Shown in pieces: positions 50,284 through 58,650 of a DNA stretch of 64,000 bases. The notes under the pieces are model-generated. The model had not been told where the DNA came from, did no database searches, and was given only the letters and a program-made list of their open reading frames with translations. The stretch's first letter is position 1, and the number at the start of each line of letters is the position of its first letter. The stretch comes from Actinomycetaceae bacterium MB13-C1-2 (lineage in GTDB: Bacteria; Actinomycetota; Actinomycetes; Actinomycetales; Actinomycetaceae), in NCBI GenBank assembly GCA_035621235.1, contig CP141731.1:2232001-2296000 (forward strand), in the 5' to 3' direction. Position numbers and translations under genes: made by a program.

Positions 50284-50998
50284 CAATCAGGTAGCCAGTC
50301 TCCTCGCTAAACCAGAGTTCGTCAGCAGGAGCTACCGATGCAGAGTCAAGCTCTTCTTGAGATACGGAGACCGGCGAGTTAATCAGCATCCCCTCTTCGA
50401 GTCGCAGCACGACGACAGGACCCAACCTCTCGCGAAGTCGTTCATACTCTTCGACAACCTGATCTGGAAGCTCTGCGATAAGTTGCTCACGCTTGGAAAC
50501 CAGACCAGTCAATTCAGACTTGGGCGCAAGTAACTCGTCCTCTAGCTGATTGCGGGTCCTCTGCTCATCCTGCACCAGCACTTCGATCTGCGCCTTGGCA
50601 TCGGAGAGCTTGTTCTCGGCTTCCTCCACCTTCTCCATCTGTTCGAGGAGTATGCCCTCAAGTTCATTCTGGCGGTCGCGGATTCTGCCGATCTCGTGCT
50701 CGACCGCGCCCATGTCTCGAATCCCGACTTTGCCTGAATCGAGACGTTCTTGCTGCACTGCGCCCCTGGTCTTCACTTTCTCAATCTCACCTTCGAGCTT
50801 TGAGAGTTCGCGCTGCTGGTCCTCTATCTGTGCCCCAAGCCCGATTGTGAACCGTTCAAGATCCTCGGCCCTTCCCCTTAGCTCAGCCAACTTCTCACGC
50901 GTTGGGTGAATGGCCATCTGATGGCTTAAGCGCGCTGTTTTTAGGTCGAGTTGCTGTAGCTCAAGAAGCGTTGCCTGTTGTATGGCTGATGCTCTCAC
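50270..50998 (-). CDS. Coiled-coil protein of the zinc-ribbon DUF164 type, zinc ribbon cysteines absent
   Basis: The 242-residue protein is mostly long alpha helix (residues about 15-180, with heptad leucines and many charged residues), as in the CdsZ/DUF164 family next to Nif3 genes in many actinobacteria. Family members end in a CxxC-CxxC zinc ribbon, but here the corresponding C-terminal stretch (EEGMLINSPVSV ... DELWFSEETGYLIAR) has no cysteine. The GTG at 50998 overlaps the Nif3 stop by four bases (GTGA) and is preceded by AAGGGGGAG; a frame extension to 51034 is less likely. A role in RNA metabolism or metal handling has been proposed for relatives. Confidence 0.82.
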   Translation of the reverse strand: MRASAIQQATLLELQQLDLKTARLSHQMAIHPTREKLAELRGRAEDLERFTIGLGAQIEDQQRELSKLEGEIEKVKTRGAVQQERLDSGKVGIRDMGAVEHEIGRIRDRQNELEGILLEQMEKVEEAENKLSDAKAQIEVLVQDEQRTRNQLEDELLAPKSELTGLVSKREQLIAELPDQVVEEYERLRERLGPVVVLRLEEGMLINSPVSVSQEELDSASVAPADELWFSEETGYLIARPA

Positions 50999-51828
50999 AG
51001 CGCTCCCCCTTTCGTTGGAAGATGCATTGTCCATGGCTCTGTTGGAATGCTACTGACATTAACATTCAATGTAGAACTCGACTCGGCCGCCCTGTTCTTC
51101 AGGCGCTCGGCCAATACCGGCAGCCAAGGCCACTCCGTCGCCCAGTGCGAGCCACATACCAGCGCTGGACCCTCATCCTGCAGATGTTCAGAAGCCGGGT
51201 GGTGTCTAAGATCCGCCGTTACGTATGCGTCCACCCCCAGTTCTTTGGCGAGGGCAAGAAAAGAATCCCCCGACCCGCCCGAAACTGCGACCTTCTTCAC
51301 TTGTCGTCCGAGGTCTCCCCCGACTAGCAGGCCGGTTGGTCCCGCCGGAAGCCGACTCGCCACCCGCTTCGCAAACTCGGCCAGGCTGAGTGATTCTCTA
51401 AGTTCGCCAACGCGACCGTATCCAACGGCTCGATCCTCCCCTAATAGCTCAAATGGAACGAGTCGTTCCAGACCGAGTAGTGCTCCGAGTGCCTCAGCGA
51501 CACCCACCGGTGCCACATCCGCGTTTGTATGAGCATTGAAAAGAGCAATGTCTCTGCGGATCAGTTCGGCAACCATTCTGCCCTTGGCATCATCTTCGCT
51601 GACAAACGACGTACCCCTCAGATAAAGCGGGTGATGGGTTATCACCATCTGAACTCGGAGTTCTAAAGCCTGCTCCAGTACCTCTTGGACCGGGTCAACA
51701 GCCAATAGGACGCTCTCTACCTCCGCGTTTCTACGACCAACGATCAGTCCTACTCGGTCCCACGAGGCGGCACACGCCGGCGGATACCATCGGTCCATCC
51801 ACGAAGCCACCTCACCCACTGAGAGCAT
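50995..51828 (-). CDS. Nif3-like dinuclear metal centre protein (DUF34)
   Basis: This 277-residue member of the Nif3/YbgI family has metal-binding motifs HHPLYLRG in the N-terminal half and NAHTNADVAPVG, plus a late GSHWATEWPW segment that supplies further ligands. The structure is a homohexameric ring in relatives; the enzymatic role is unproven, with suggestions including GTP cyclohydrolase-related or metal-chaperone functions. It starts next to the chorismate enzyme gene (overlap of one base) and is coupled to the coiled-coil gene after it. Confidence 0.9.
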   Translation of the reverse strand: MLSVGEVASWMDRWYPPACAASWDRVGLIVGRRNAEVESVLLAVDPVQEVLEQALELRVQMVITHHPLYLRGTSFVSEDDAKGRMVAELIRRDIALFNAHTNADVAPVGVAEALGALLGLERLVPFELLGEDRAVGYGRVGELRESLSLAEFAKRVASRLPAGPTGLLVGGDLGRQVKKVAVSGGSGDSFLALAKELGVDAYVTADLRHHPASEHLQDEGPALVCGSHWATEWPWLPVLAERLKNRAAESSSTLNVNVSSIPTEPWTMHLPTKGGAL

Positions 51829-53729
51829 TACTCACCATCCTGTTTGCGGGCCTCACCCGACATCATTGCGTGGTCCACAACACGGCGAAGAGCCGGGAAA
51901 CCATCTAGCGACAATACTGACTCCAAGTGTCCCTGAACTGAAGCAACTCCGGTTCCGGTGAGTGAATGAACGATATCGGAATCAGGTTCTGAGTGCGCTA
52001 CGAGGCCCAGTTCGGGGGTCTTGGTCCCATCAGCCGCTCGCGCCGCAAAGGTGTTGTAGAAGCCGATAAGCGATGGCTCACCGAAAAGGGTGACCTGGAC
52101 TGGCTGACCCTGTCGTGGAACGGGGAGCGGCTCGACTGGAAGGCCCGCCATCAAGCTCAGGATCTGGTGACTCAGACAGACCGCTACCATCGGCAGAGCG
52201 GATTCGATTCTGGAAGCAATGAGTTCACTAACTCGGACAATGCGTCGATCATTCCGGTCCGAAGGATCTCCGGGGCCGGGACCGAAAACAACTAGATCCT
52301 CCCCGGGATTATCTTCGACTTGGTCCCACGGCAGGATTCTTGCATTGAGACCAAGGTGACGGAGTTGGTGCGCGAGCATCGTGGTGAACTCGTCGCCGCA
52401 GTCGATGACAAGGGCTGTTCCGCTGAGTTTTGCCGTTTCCGGTGCTTGGGAGGCGGTCTGCTCGTCCCTCCAGAATGGTGCCAGGTCGCGATTTCTTGCA
52501 GCGAGAGCAACCGTGACTCTCGGGTCCTCAACAAGCTGTTTGTGATGTTCCCTGGGAGGCAATGATTTTGACTCAAGTAGACCCAGGGCAGTTAGTACTC
52601 CCGATGCCTTCACTTTGGTCTCGAGTACCTCACCAGCGGGATCAGAGTGGCGAACCAACGTAGCTCCGGCACCGACCTTAATGTCGCCATTGGCGCTTAC
52701 CTCAGCTGTTCGAATCATGATCGGGGCGTCCAGCTCATATCTAGCGCCGTCTGGCCTGAAGTGAGCCAACACTCCCGAATAATAGCCACGTCCAGAAGTC
52801 TCGTGACGGGCAATCACTGTGCAGGCATTTCCCATCGGGGACCCAGTCACCGTGGGAGCGAACATTGTCAAGCGGAGTATCTCCCGTACGTCGAGATCGG
52901 ACTGGCCCTCAAGTAGATACTCGGTGTGCGTGACCCGTGACATCGGCTTAAGGAATGGGCCTCTCATTACTCCGCCAGTTGGGCAGACGGCACTCATCAT
53001 TTTGAGTTCCTCATCCACCACCATCACCAGTTCCTCGCTCTCCTTACGATCAGCAAGGAACGCAAGGAGGTCTTCCGTAGTGGAGGCTGTACCGCCATGC
53101 CGGAAAGTACCCGAAATGGGGTTCATGAGCACGGTTCCGCCCTTGGCAGAGACGTGTCGCTCGGGAGAGGCCCCAACCAGGGCCATCTCCGGCGTGATGA
53201 ACGCAAAGGTCCAGTACGCCCCTTGCTCTCCGGCCAGCAGTCGGCGCAACCATGATAGAGAAGCACTTCGGAAGGGCGAATCAGTGCGTGCTCGGTAGTC
53301 CCGTCGGATCACAAAGTTGGCTCCTTCGCCGCGGCCAATCTCACCCTCGATGACCCTCTCAACCTGTTTCGCATACTCCTCGTCGTCTGTGGAAAAGCCT
53401 AGGTCCTCAACCTCGGGACTATCCTGCGGCAGAACCCCGATCAGTGTGGTCAACGGGATCTTCCAGTGTTTCTCCACAGTCAGGTACTGCAGCGCGGCAT
53501 CATCGTCGATTGCATCGAACCCCCGCTCGCGAATCTGCCGGTACGGTACGGCCGCAATGACCTCGTCCCCCTCCAGAGGGATCTCTCGAAGGAGCGACGC
53601 GCTGCCAAGCCTTCCGGTGTAGACATCAACTTCGGGTTCGTTCTCACGTCGGATAACTGCCACCGGCCAGGACGAACGTCCGCTAAGAACCGTCGCGAGG
53701 TCGTCTGTAAGCATGGCTGGTTGCGTCAT
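51828..53729 (-). CDS. PhzE-like fused chorismate-utilising enzyme with glutamine amidotransferase domain
   Basis: The 633-residue protein joins an anthranilate-synthase-type domain (residues 1-415) to a class I glutamine amidotransferase (about 450-630). The first domain has the PhzE-type blocks MNPISGTFRHG, VMVVDEELKMMS, LKPMSRVTHTEYLL and PTVTGSPMGNA. The second has the nucleophile cysteine in AVCLSHQ and the His-Glu pair in QGHLES. PhzE makes 2-amino-2-deoxyisochorismate for phenazines; related enzymes make anthranilate or feed enediynes. No phenazine or tryptophan genes are nearby, so the product is unknown. The ATG has GGAGC upstream. It is the first gene of an operon with the Nif3 gene. 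Confidence 0.85.
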   Translation of the reverse strand: MTQPAMLTDDLATVLSGRSSWPVAVIRRENEPEVDVYTGRLGSASLLREIPLEGDEVIAAVPYRQIRERGFDAIDDDAALQYLTVEKHWKIPLTTLIGVLPQDSPEVEDLGFSTDDEEYAKQVERVIEGEIGRGEGANFVIRRDYRARTDSPFRSASLSWLRRLLAGEQGAYWTFAFITPEMALVGASPERHVSAKGGTVLMNPISGTFRHGGTASTTEDLLAFLADRKESEELVMVVDEELKMMSAVCPTGGVMRGPFLKPMSRVTHTEYLLEGQSDLDVREILRLTMFAPTVTGSPMGNACTVIARHETSGRGYYSGVLAHFRPDGARYELDAPIMIRTAEVSANGDIKVGAGATLVRHSDPAGEVLETKVKASGVLTALGLLESKSLPPREHHKQLVEDPRVTVALAARNRDLAPFWRDEQTASQAPETAKLSGTALVIDCGDEFTTMLAHQLRHLGLNARILPWDQVEDNPGEDLVVFGPGPGDPSDRNDRRIVRVSELIASRIESALPMVAVCLSHQILSLMAGLPVEPLPVPRQGQPVQVTLFGEPSLIGFYNTFAARAADGTKTPELGLVAHSEPDSDIVHSLTGTGVASVQGHLESVLSLDGFPALRRVVDHAMMSGEARKQDGE

Positions 53730-53926
53730 CTGTTGCTCCGATTCAGGTTTTCAACCTCACCAGAGTATCGCCCAACGAGGAGCTAGCGCGCCGCGGTTCG
53801 CAGTAGCAGCACTTTTCCACATGGCCCTCCTATAGCCTGCGTCCACAGCAGCGCGGTCAATCGGTCGCATTTCCGGCTCGTTTCCTGTTCGATAACAGTC
53901 CCCGAGCAAATTAGGAGCGAATCGAT

Positions 53927-54667
53927 ATGACACTCACCGTCACCCTTCCCAATGGCCCAGCGCGTCCAAAACCCGCAAACCAGTCTTCTGGGTCAATCCC
54001 TGAAGGAGTTCACATCACCTTTCCTTCTTTGCGGCACCCCCCAGCGACCCTTGTCGGATCCGACGGAAAACGTCGTCCTGCCTGGGTCGGAACAGATCCT
54101 GTCCTCCTTGACTACTACGACACCGAGTGGGGGGTACCGCTAACCGACGAAGACGATCTATTTGAGATCCTCTGTCTCTTGGTCTTCCAGGCCGGACTCC
54201 GCTGGAAGACAATCCTCACCCGACGGACCGTTCTCCGCGCTGCCTTTGGAGGGTTCTCTCCGGACCTACTAGCGTCGTGGGGTCAGGAAGATATCGAGCG
54301 ACTCATGTGTGACACCGCCGTGATTCGTAACCGCAGAAAAATCGAATCTACACTGACAAATGCACGCGCAACCGTCAGACTTAGGAACGAGGGGGGTTTA
54401 GCAAGTTTGGTGTGGTCGCATCAACCAGATACCTCGCCGCCGCCTCTACACCATGATGATCTCCCGCCGTCGATACCAGAGTCAGAGGATCTGGCGAATG
54501 ACCTGAGAAATCACGGGTTCGCCGCCGTTGGCCCGAAGAGTTGTTATGCGCTGATGCAGGCGGCGGGAATCGTCGATACGAATCCTCTTGAGGCGTACAG
54601 GCGCGGAGACAGCGGCTTGTGGCAACCAGACGGGAGACGTCGAGCTACTCGGACTCAAGCTGCCTAA
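53927..54667 (+). CDS. DNA-3-methyladenine glycosylase I-like protein, key residues replaced
   Basis: The 246-residue protein aligns with E. coli Tag over its core (WVGTDPVLLDYYDTEWGVPL, FQAGLRWKTIL, KSCYALMQAAGIV) but has a 48-residue N-terminal extension. The residues that define the enzyme are missing: the zinc cysteine near the start is Pro51, the zinc histidine is Tyr64, the catalytic Glu38 equivalent is Leu85, and the C-terminal His-Cys zinc pair is absent. It is therefore a divergent paralogue that may bind another lesion or have lost glycosylase activity. TTAGGAGCG precedes the ATG. It overlaps the methyltransferase gene by 23 bases, tail to tail. Confidence 0.85.
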   Translation: MTLTVTLPNGPARPKPANQSSGSIPEGVHITFPSLRHPPATLVGSDGKRRPAWVGTDPVLLDYYDTEWGVPLTDEDDLFEILCLLVFQAGLRWKTILTRRTVLRAAFGGFSPDLLASWGQEDIERLMCDTAVIRNRRKIESTLTNARATVRLRNEGGLASLVWSHQPDTSPPPLHHDDLPPSIPESEDLANDLRNHGFAAVGPKSCYALMQAAGIVDTNPLEAYRRGDSGLWQPDGRRRATRTQAA

Positions 54668-55514
54668 ACATGACATCCTGGCCGAGTCGCTTTTGCATGA
54701 CGTCGAATGCTTCGGGGTTTTGATCGATGAGGACGAACTTACGATCGAGCTGAAAGGCCACGGCTCCTGTAGTTCCGGAACCGGCGAAGAAGTCAAGTAC
54801 CCAATCGCCCGGACGGCTACTGGCCTGGATTATTCGCCTTAGAATTCCCTCGGGTTTCTGGGTCGGGTATCCGGTCTTTTCTCGGCCCGTCGGCGAAACG
54901 ATGGTATGCCACCAGACATCAGTGGGAAGTTTTCCACGGGCAGCCTTCTCTGGCGTCACTAGCCCCGGCGCCATGTACGGCTCACGATCTACTGTCTCAG
55001 AGTCAAAGAAATAGCGGCCTGGATTCTTCACATACACCAGGATCGTGTCGTGCTTCGCCGGCCATTTCCTCTTTGCTTTACCGCCATAGTCGTAAGCCCA
55101 GATAATCTCGTTAAGAAAGCACTCTCTTCCGAACAGCCCATCTAGTAGAACCTTGGCATAGTGCACTTCGCGGTAGTCGAGATGCAGGTAGAGAGTTCCG
55201 GATTCGTCGAGTAGCCGCCATGCCTGTTCCAAGCGAGGTTCGAGGAAATTCCAGTAATCGGCAAATGCGTCATCGTAGCTTCGCGTTGCCTCACGGATAC
55301 TCTGATACTTTTTCCCTTGGAAACCGACGCGGGAACCGTCCTCGGAGCGAACCGTCTTTAGCGTCGCACGCCTCTGTGTACGTCCCGTATTAAACGGAGG
55401 ATCGATGTAGATCAGCTGAAAGAGACCCGAATCGAACTGAGGCAACACCTCCATGTTGTCTCCGAGAATTACCGTGCTTTGAGACAAAGGGTTTGACTTC
55501 GCACTAAGATCCAC
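54645..55514 (-). CDS. Orphan site-specific DNA methyltransferase, beta class N6-adenine/N4-cytosine type
   Basis: The 289-residue protein has motif IV DPPFNTG early and motif I FAGSGTTG late, the beta-class order. The DPPF motif fits N6-adenine or N4-cytosine methylation. ILGDNMEVLPQF and TQKPEGILRRII are typical of bacterial orphan methyltransferases. No restriction endonuclease or specificity gene is adjacent, so it may act in gene regulation or DNA repair rather than defence. It is convergent with the Tag-like gene and overlaps it by 23 bases. The target sequence cannot be read from the protein. Confidence 0.9.
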   Translation of the reverse strand: MDLSAKSNPLSQSTVILGDNMEVLPQFDSGLFQLIYIDPPFNTGRTQRRATLKTVRSEDGSRVGFQGKKYQSIREATRSYDDAFADYWNFLEPRLEQAWRLLDESGTLYLHLDYREVHYAKVLLDGLFGRECFLNEIIWAYDYGGKAKRKWPAKHDTILVYVKNPGRYFFDSETVDREPYMAPGLVTPEKAARGKLPTDVWWHTIVSPTGREKTGYPTQKPEGILRRIIQASSRPGDWVLDFFAGSGTTGAVAFQLDRKFVLIDQNPEAFDVMQKRLGQDVMFRQLESE

Positions 55515-55741
55515 CGCTCAAGGTTATCGGCAAAGCCGGGTTTCGCAATTATGGCGTGACGAAACTCGGGACTCATTCAAATACAGAACGTTTGATATGT
55601 CGAGCATCCGCGGCCTTGAAAGCGCCTCATGATTGGCCTTCGGGGCAGCGGCGAACGATGGATTCTCATGTGTCTGAATTCCCTCTGAAAACCTGGTAGA
55701 CCGTAGGTACATAAAGAGGTTCCTATCCACATGGAGGCACT

Positions 55742-57325
55742 GTGAAAACCATTGACGCGGACGTCGTGGTAATCGGTGGAGGATCAACTGGAGCGGGCGT
55801 AGTTCGCGACGCTGCGATGCGCGGCTACAAGACAGTCTTGATTGAGAGGGCTGACCTGGCTCAGGGAACATCCGGCCGGTTCCATGGTCTGTTGCATTCG
55901 GGCGGCCGGTATGTGGTTTCGGACCCGGAATCAGCGACCGAATGCGCCGAAGAAAACGTTATTCTCAAACGTATTCAAGCCGACGCGATTGAGGCGACCG
56001 GAGGACTGTTCGTCACAACGTCAGCCGACTCAGAGGATTTTGCCGATGGCTACGAGGAGGCTTGCGTCAACGCGAGGGTACCCGTCGAGGAAATCAGTCT
56101 TCGTGAAGCCTTCAAACGCGAGCCGCTACTTGATCCCGGCCTCAAAAGAGCCTTTGCGGTCGAAGATGGGACCGTCGACGGATGGAAGTTGGTCTGGGGA
56201 GCAGCTCGAAGTGCAGAACTGTACGGTGCGACTATTCTGACCTATCACTCGGTGACCAAAATCGATCACAAGGACGGCCAGGTTTCCGCCGTGTACTGCT
56301 TAGACCGAAGAACTGGAGAAACGGTCAGGGTTGGCTGCTCCTTTGTTCTCAGTTGCGCAGGCCCCTGGGGCGGAGAGATCGCCGCTATGGCTGGATGTCA
56401 TGACGTTGAAGTAGTCCCCGGAGCCGGCATCATGATCGCAATGAATCACCGCCTGACGCAATCGGTGTTGAACCGTTGCATCTATCCAGCAGATGGAGAC
56501 ATTCTGGTGCCCGCGCACCCCGTGTGCATTATCGGCACCACGGATCACAAGGCTGGAAACGCAGACATTCTGCCGATCCCCCAGGACCAGGTTCAGCAAA
56601 TGCTTGATGCTGGCGAAGAGATGATCCCCGGATTTAGGAAGTCCAGGGCAATCCACGCCTGGGCCGGTGCGCGACCACTGGTGAAGGACTCGCGTGTCTC
56701 CGCTGAAGACACGCGCCACATGGCCCGAGGAATGCAGATCATCGATCACAAAGAGCGCGACGGTGTCAGCGGTTTCCTCACCATCGCGGGTGGCAAGCTA
56801 ACAACGTATCGATTGATGGCAGAGCGCATTGTGGACGCAATGTGCGAACAGATGGGCGACAAACGCGAGTGTCGTACCGCAGACGAGGCCGTTCCGGGCT
56901 CCACCGATCACCGGCTTTACACCCTGGATCGTCGACTAAACCAAGTTGAAACTGAGACCGAGGCTCCGTCGGGCCAGCAAATCATTTGCGAATGTGAGCT
57001 AGTAACTCGCAAGAAGCTACTCGAAGTGATGGATGGACTGACTGACTTCAATCTTGACGATGTCCGTCGACAGGTGCGTCTTGGAATGGGACCGTGTCAG
57101 GGCGGTTTCTGCAGCAGTCGAGCCGCCGGCATTGCACACGAGCTGGAGAATGTTGATGCCGAGCGAGCCTCCGAGTTGCTCCGTAACTTCCTAAAAAATC
57201 GCTGGATTGGACTTTGGCCGATTCTCTATGGCCAACAGGTCAGACAAACCGCCCTGGACAGCTGGATATTCCTGGGAACCCTAGATCTTGAGCACCTGCC
57301 AGAACCCGCGACGGAGGTCATCTAA
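55742..57325 (+). CDS. glpA: Anaerobic glycerol-3-phosphate dehydrogenase subunit A
   Basis: GlpA is the catalytic FAD subunit that oxidises sn-glycerol 3-phosphate to dihydroxyacetone phosphate. The 527-residue protein begins with the dinucleotide-binding IGGGSTGAGVVRDAA, has the substrate domain with GRFHGLLHSGGRY, and ends with a BFD-like [2Fe-2S] domain (ICECELVT ... GPCQGGFC). A GTG start with ATGGAGG upstream was used. It is the first gene of the glpABC operon; the glpB start overlaps its stop. Electrons pass through GlpC to menaquinone and anaerobic acceptors in known systems. Confidence 0.95.
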   Translation: MKTIDADVVVIGGGSTGAGVVRDAAMRGYKTVLIERADLAQGTSGRFHGLLHSGGRYVVSDPESATECAEENVILKRIQADAIEATGGLFVTTSADSEDFADGYEEACVNARVPVEEISLREAFKREPLLDPGLKRAFAVEDGTVDGWKLVWGAARSAELYGATILTYHSVTKIDHKDGQVSAVYCLDRRTGETVRVGCSFVLSCAGPWGGEIAAMAGCHDVEVVPGAGIMIAMNHRLTQSVLNRCIYPADGDILVPAHPVCIIGTTDHKAGNADILPIPQDQVQQMLDAGEEMIPGFRKSRAIHAWAGARPLVKDSRVSAEDTRHMARGMQIIDHKERDGVSGFLTIAGGKLTTYRLMAERIVDAMCEQMGDKRECRTADEAVPGSTDHRLYTLDRRLNQVETETEAPSGQQIICECELVTRKKLLEVMDGLTDFNLDDVRRQVRLGMGPCQGGFCSSRAAGIAHELENVDAERASELLRNFLKNRWIGLWPILYGQQVRQTALDSWIFLGTLDLEHLPEPATEVI

Positions 57326-58650
57326 TGCGCGATGTAGTCGTAATCGGTGCAGGACTTGCAGGACTCACCGCAGCAACCCGCCTTATGCAGCAGGGGAAGT
57401 CCGTTGCTTTGGTGAGTAAAGGTATCGGTGGCATACAGCTGGGCCAGGGAACAATCGACTTCCTCGGTTACACTCCTGATCTGATCCACGATCCGATCGA
57501 AGGAATCAATCAGACGGTTGACGACTCCCATCCGTACTTTCATTTCTCGGCCGACGATGCCGCCTCTGCCGCCGAATGGATCCGCGATCTCATGGGAAAT
57601 GACCTGCTAGTCGGTGACGGACACAAGAACTACCGTCTACCAACAGCCTTGGGTTCACTTCGGCCTACGGCTCTCCCCCAGCCCTCAATGGTCTTCGGTG
57701 AACCCTCAGGTCGAAAGATCGTTCTGGTCGGATTTGATCGGCTCAAGGACTTTTATCCCGATCTTGCCGCCGAAAACCTGAGACGTCAGACCAATCCCGA
57801 CGGTACACCCATTAAGGCTCGGGCCATTCACGTTGACCTTGAGGTCAGAGAAGGCGAGGTTGACTCGTCCGCGGTTCAGTTCGCCCGAGCACTTGACTCA
57901 CCCGATGTTCAAGAAGAGCTCTGTAGGCTGGTGAAACCGCACCTTCTTGACGGTGAAGTCGTCGGTTTCCCAGCAGTTCTGGGCCTTGCCGACACAAATG
58001 CCTGGAAACGGATTTCGCAGCGACTGGACCATGACGTGTTTGAGGTTGTGATCCAGCCCCCGTCGGTTCCCGGCATGCGGCTCAACGAACGGTTTACTCG
58101 TCTGGTCAAGTCGGGAATGAAAGACCCGGGCGCGATCCACTCAATTCCGGATGAGACGGGAGTTCTCGCCTCGCGCTCCCGATTCATCCTGGGAGGTCAC
58201 GTTATCGGATTCGACACTGACGATGATCGAGTTACCTCCGTTACCGTTGCAAGCGCGGGACACCCCACAACCATCCAGGCAAAAGAGTTTGTCCTAGCAA
58301 CAGGAGGATTCGAGGCCGGATCGCTGGCAATGGACTCACATGGCACGGTCAGCGAGACTCTGTTCGACCTTCCCCTTCACGGGGTCACCGACGAGATGAT
58401 CAACGGCGACTATTGGGGAGAACAACCTCTATTCAGGGTCGGTCTCAAGGTTGACGAGCAGATGCGCCCGCTCGATACTACGGGTCAGGCGGTCTACTCA
58501 AACCTCAGGGCCGCCGGAGGTCTTATTGGGGGAGCGAACAGATGGCGCGAGAAGTCCGGCGACGGAATAGCGCTATTGACGGGTCTTCGCGCTGCCGACT
58601 CTATTGTTTCCGCAGGTGCCATTGATTCAGAGGAAGGGAGCAAGAAATGA
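57325..58650 (+). CDS. glpB: Anaerobic glycerol-3-phosphate dehydrogenase subunit B
   Basis: GlpB is the second flavoprotein subunit of the complex. The 441-residue protein begins with IGAGLAGLTAATRL, an FAD/FMN-binding Rossmann motif, and ends with VYSNLRAAGGLIGG, typical of the flavin-binding C-terminal part. Its start codon overlaps the glpA stop (TAATG), and its stop overlaps the glpC start (ATGA), so the three subunits are translationally coupled. Confidence 0.94.
   Translation: MRDVVVIGAGLAGLTAATRLMQQGKSVALVSKGIGGIQLGQGTIDFLGYTPDLIHDPIEGINQTVDDSHPYFHFSADDAASAAEWIRDLMGNDLLVGDGHKNYRLPTALGSLRPTALPQPSMVFGEPSGRKIVLVGFDRLKDFYPDLAAENLRRQTNPDGTPIKARAIHVDLEVREGEVDSSAVQFARALDSPDVQEELCRLVKPHLLDGEVVGFPAVLGLADTNAWKRISQRLDHDVFEVVIQPPSVPGMRLNERFTRLVKSGMKDPGAIHSIPDETGVLASRSRFILGGHVIGFDTDDDRVTSVTVASAGHPTTIQAKEFVLATGGFEAGSLAMDSHGTVSETLFDLPLHGVTDEMINGDYWGEQPLFRVGLKVDEQMRPLDTTGQAVYSNLRAAGGLIGGANRWREKSGDGIALLTGLRAADSIVSAGAIDSEEGSKK

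Noticed and set aside
55524-55871. Minus-strand open frame before glpA
   Set aside because: It overlaps the glpA start and has no recognisable protein sequence; the region is better explained as the glp promoter.
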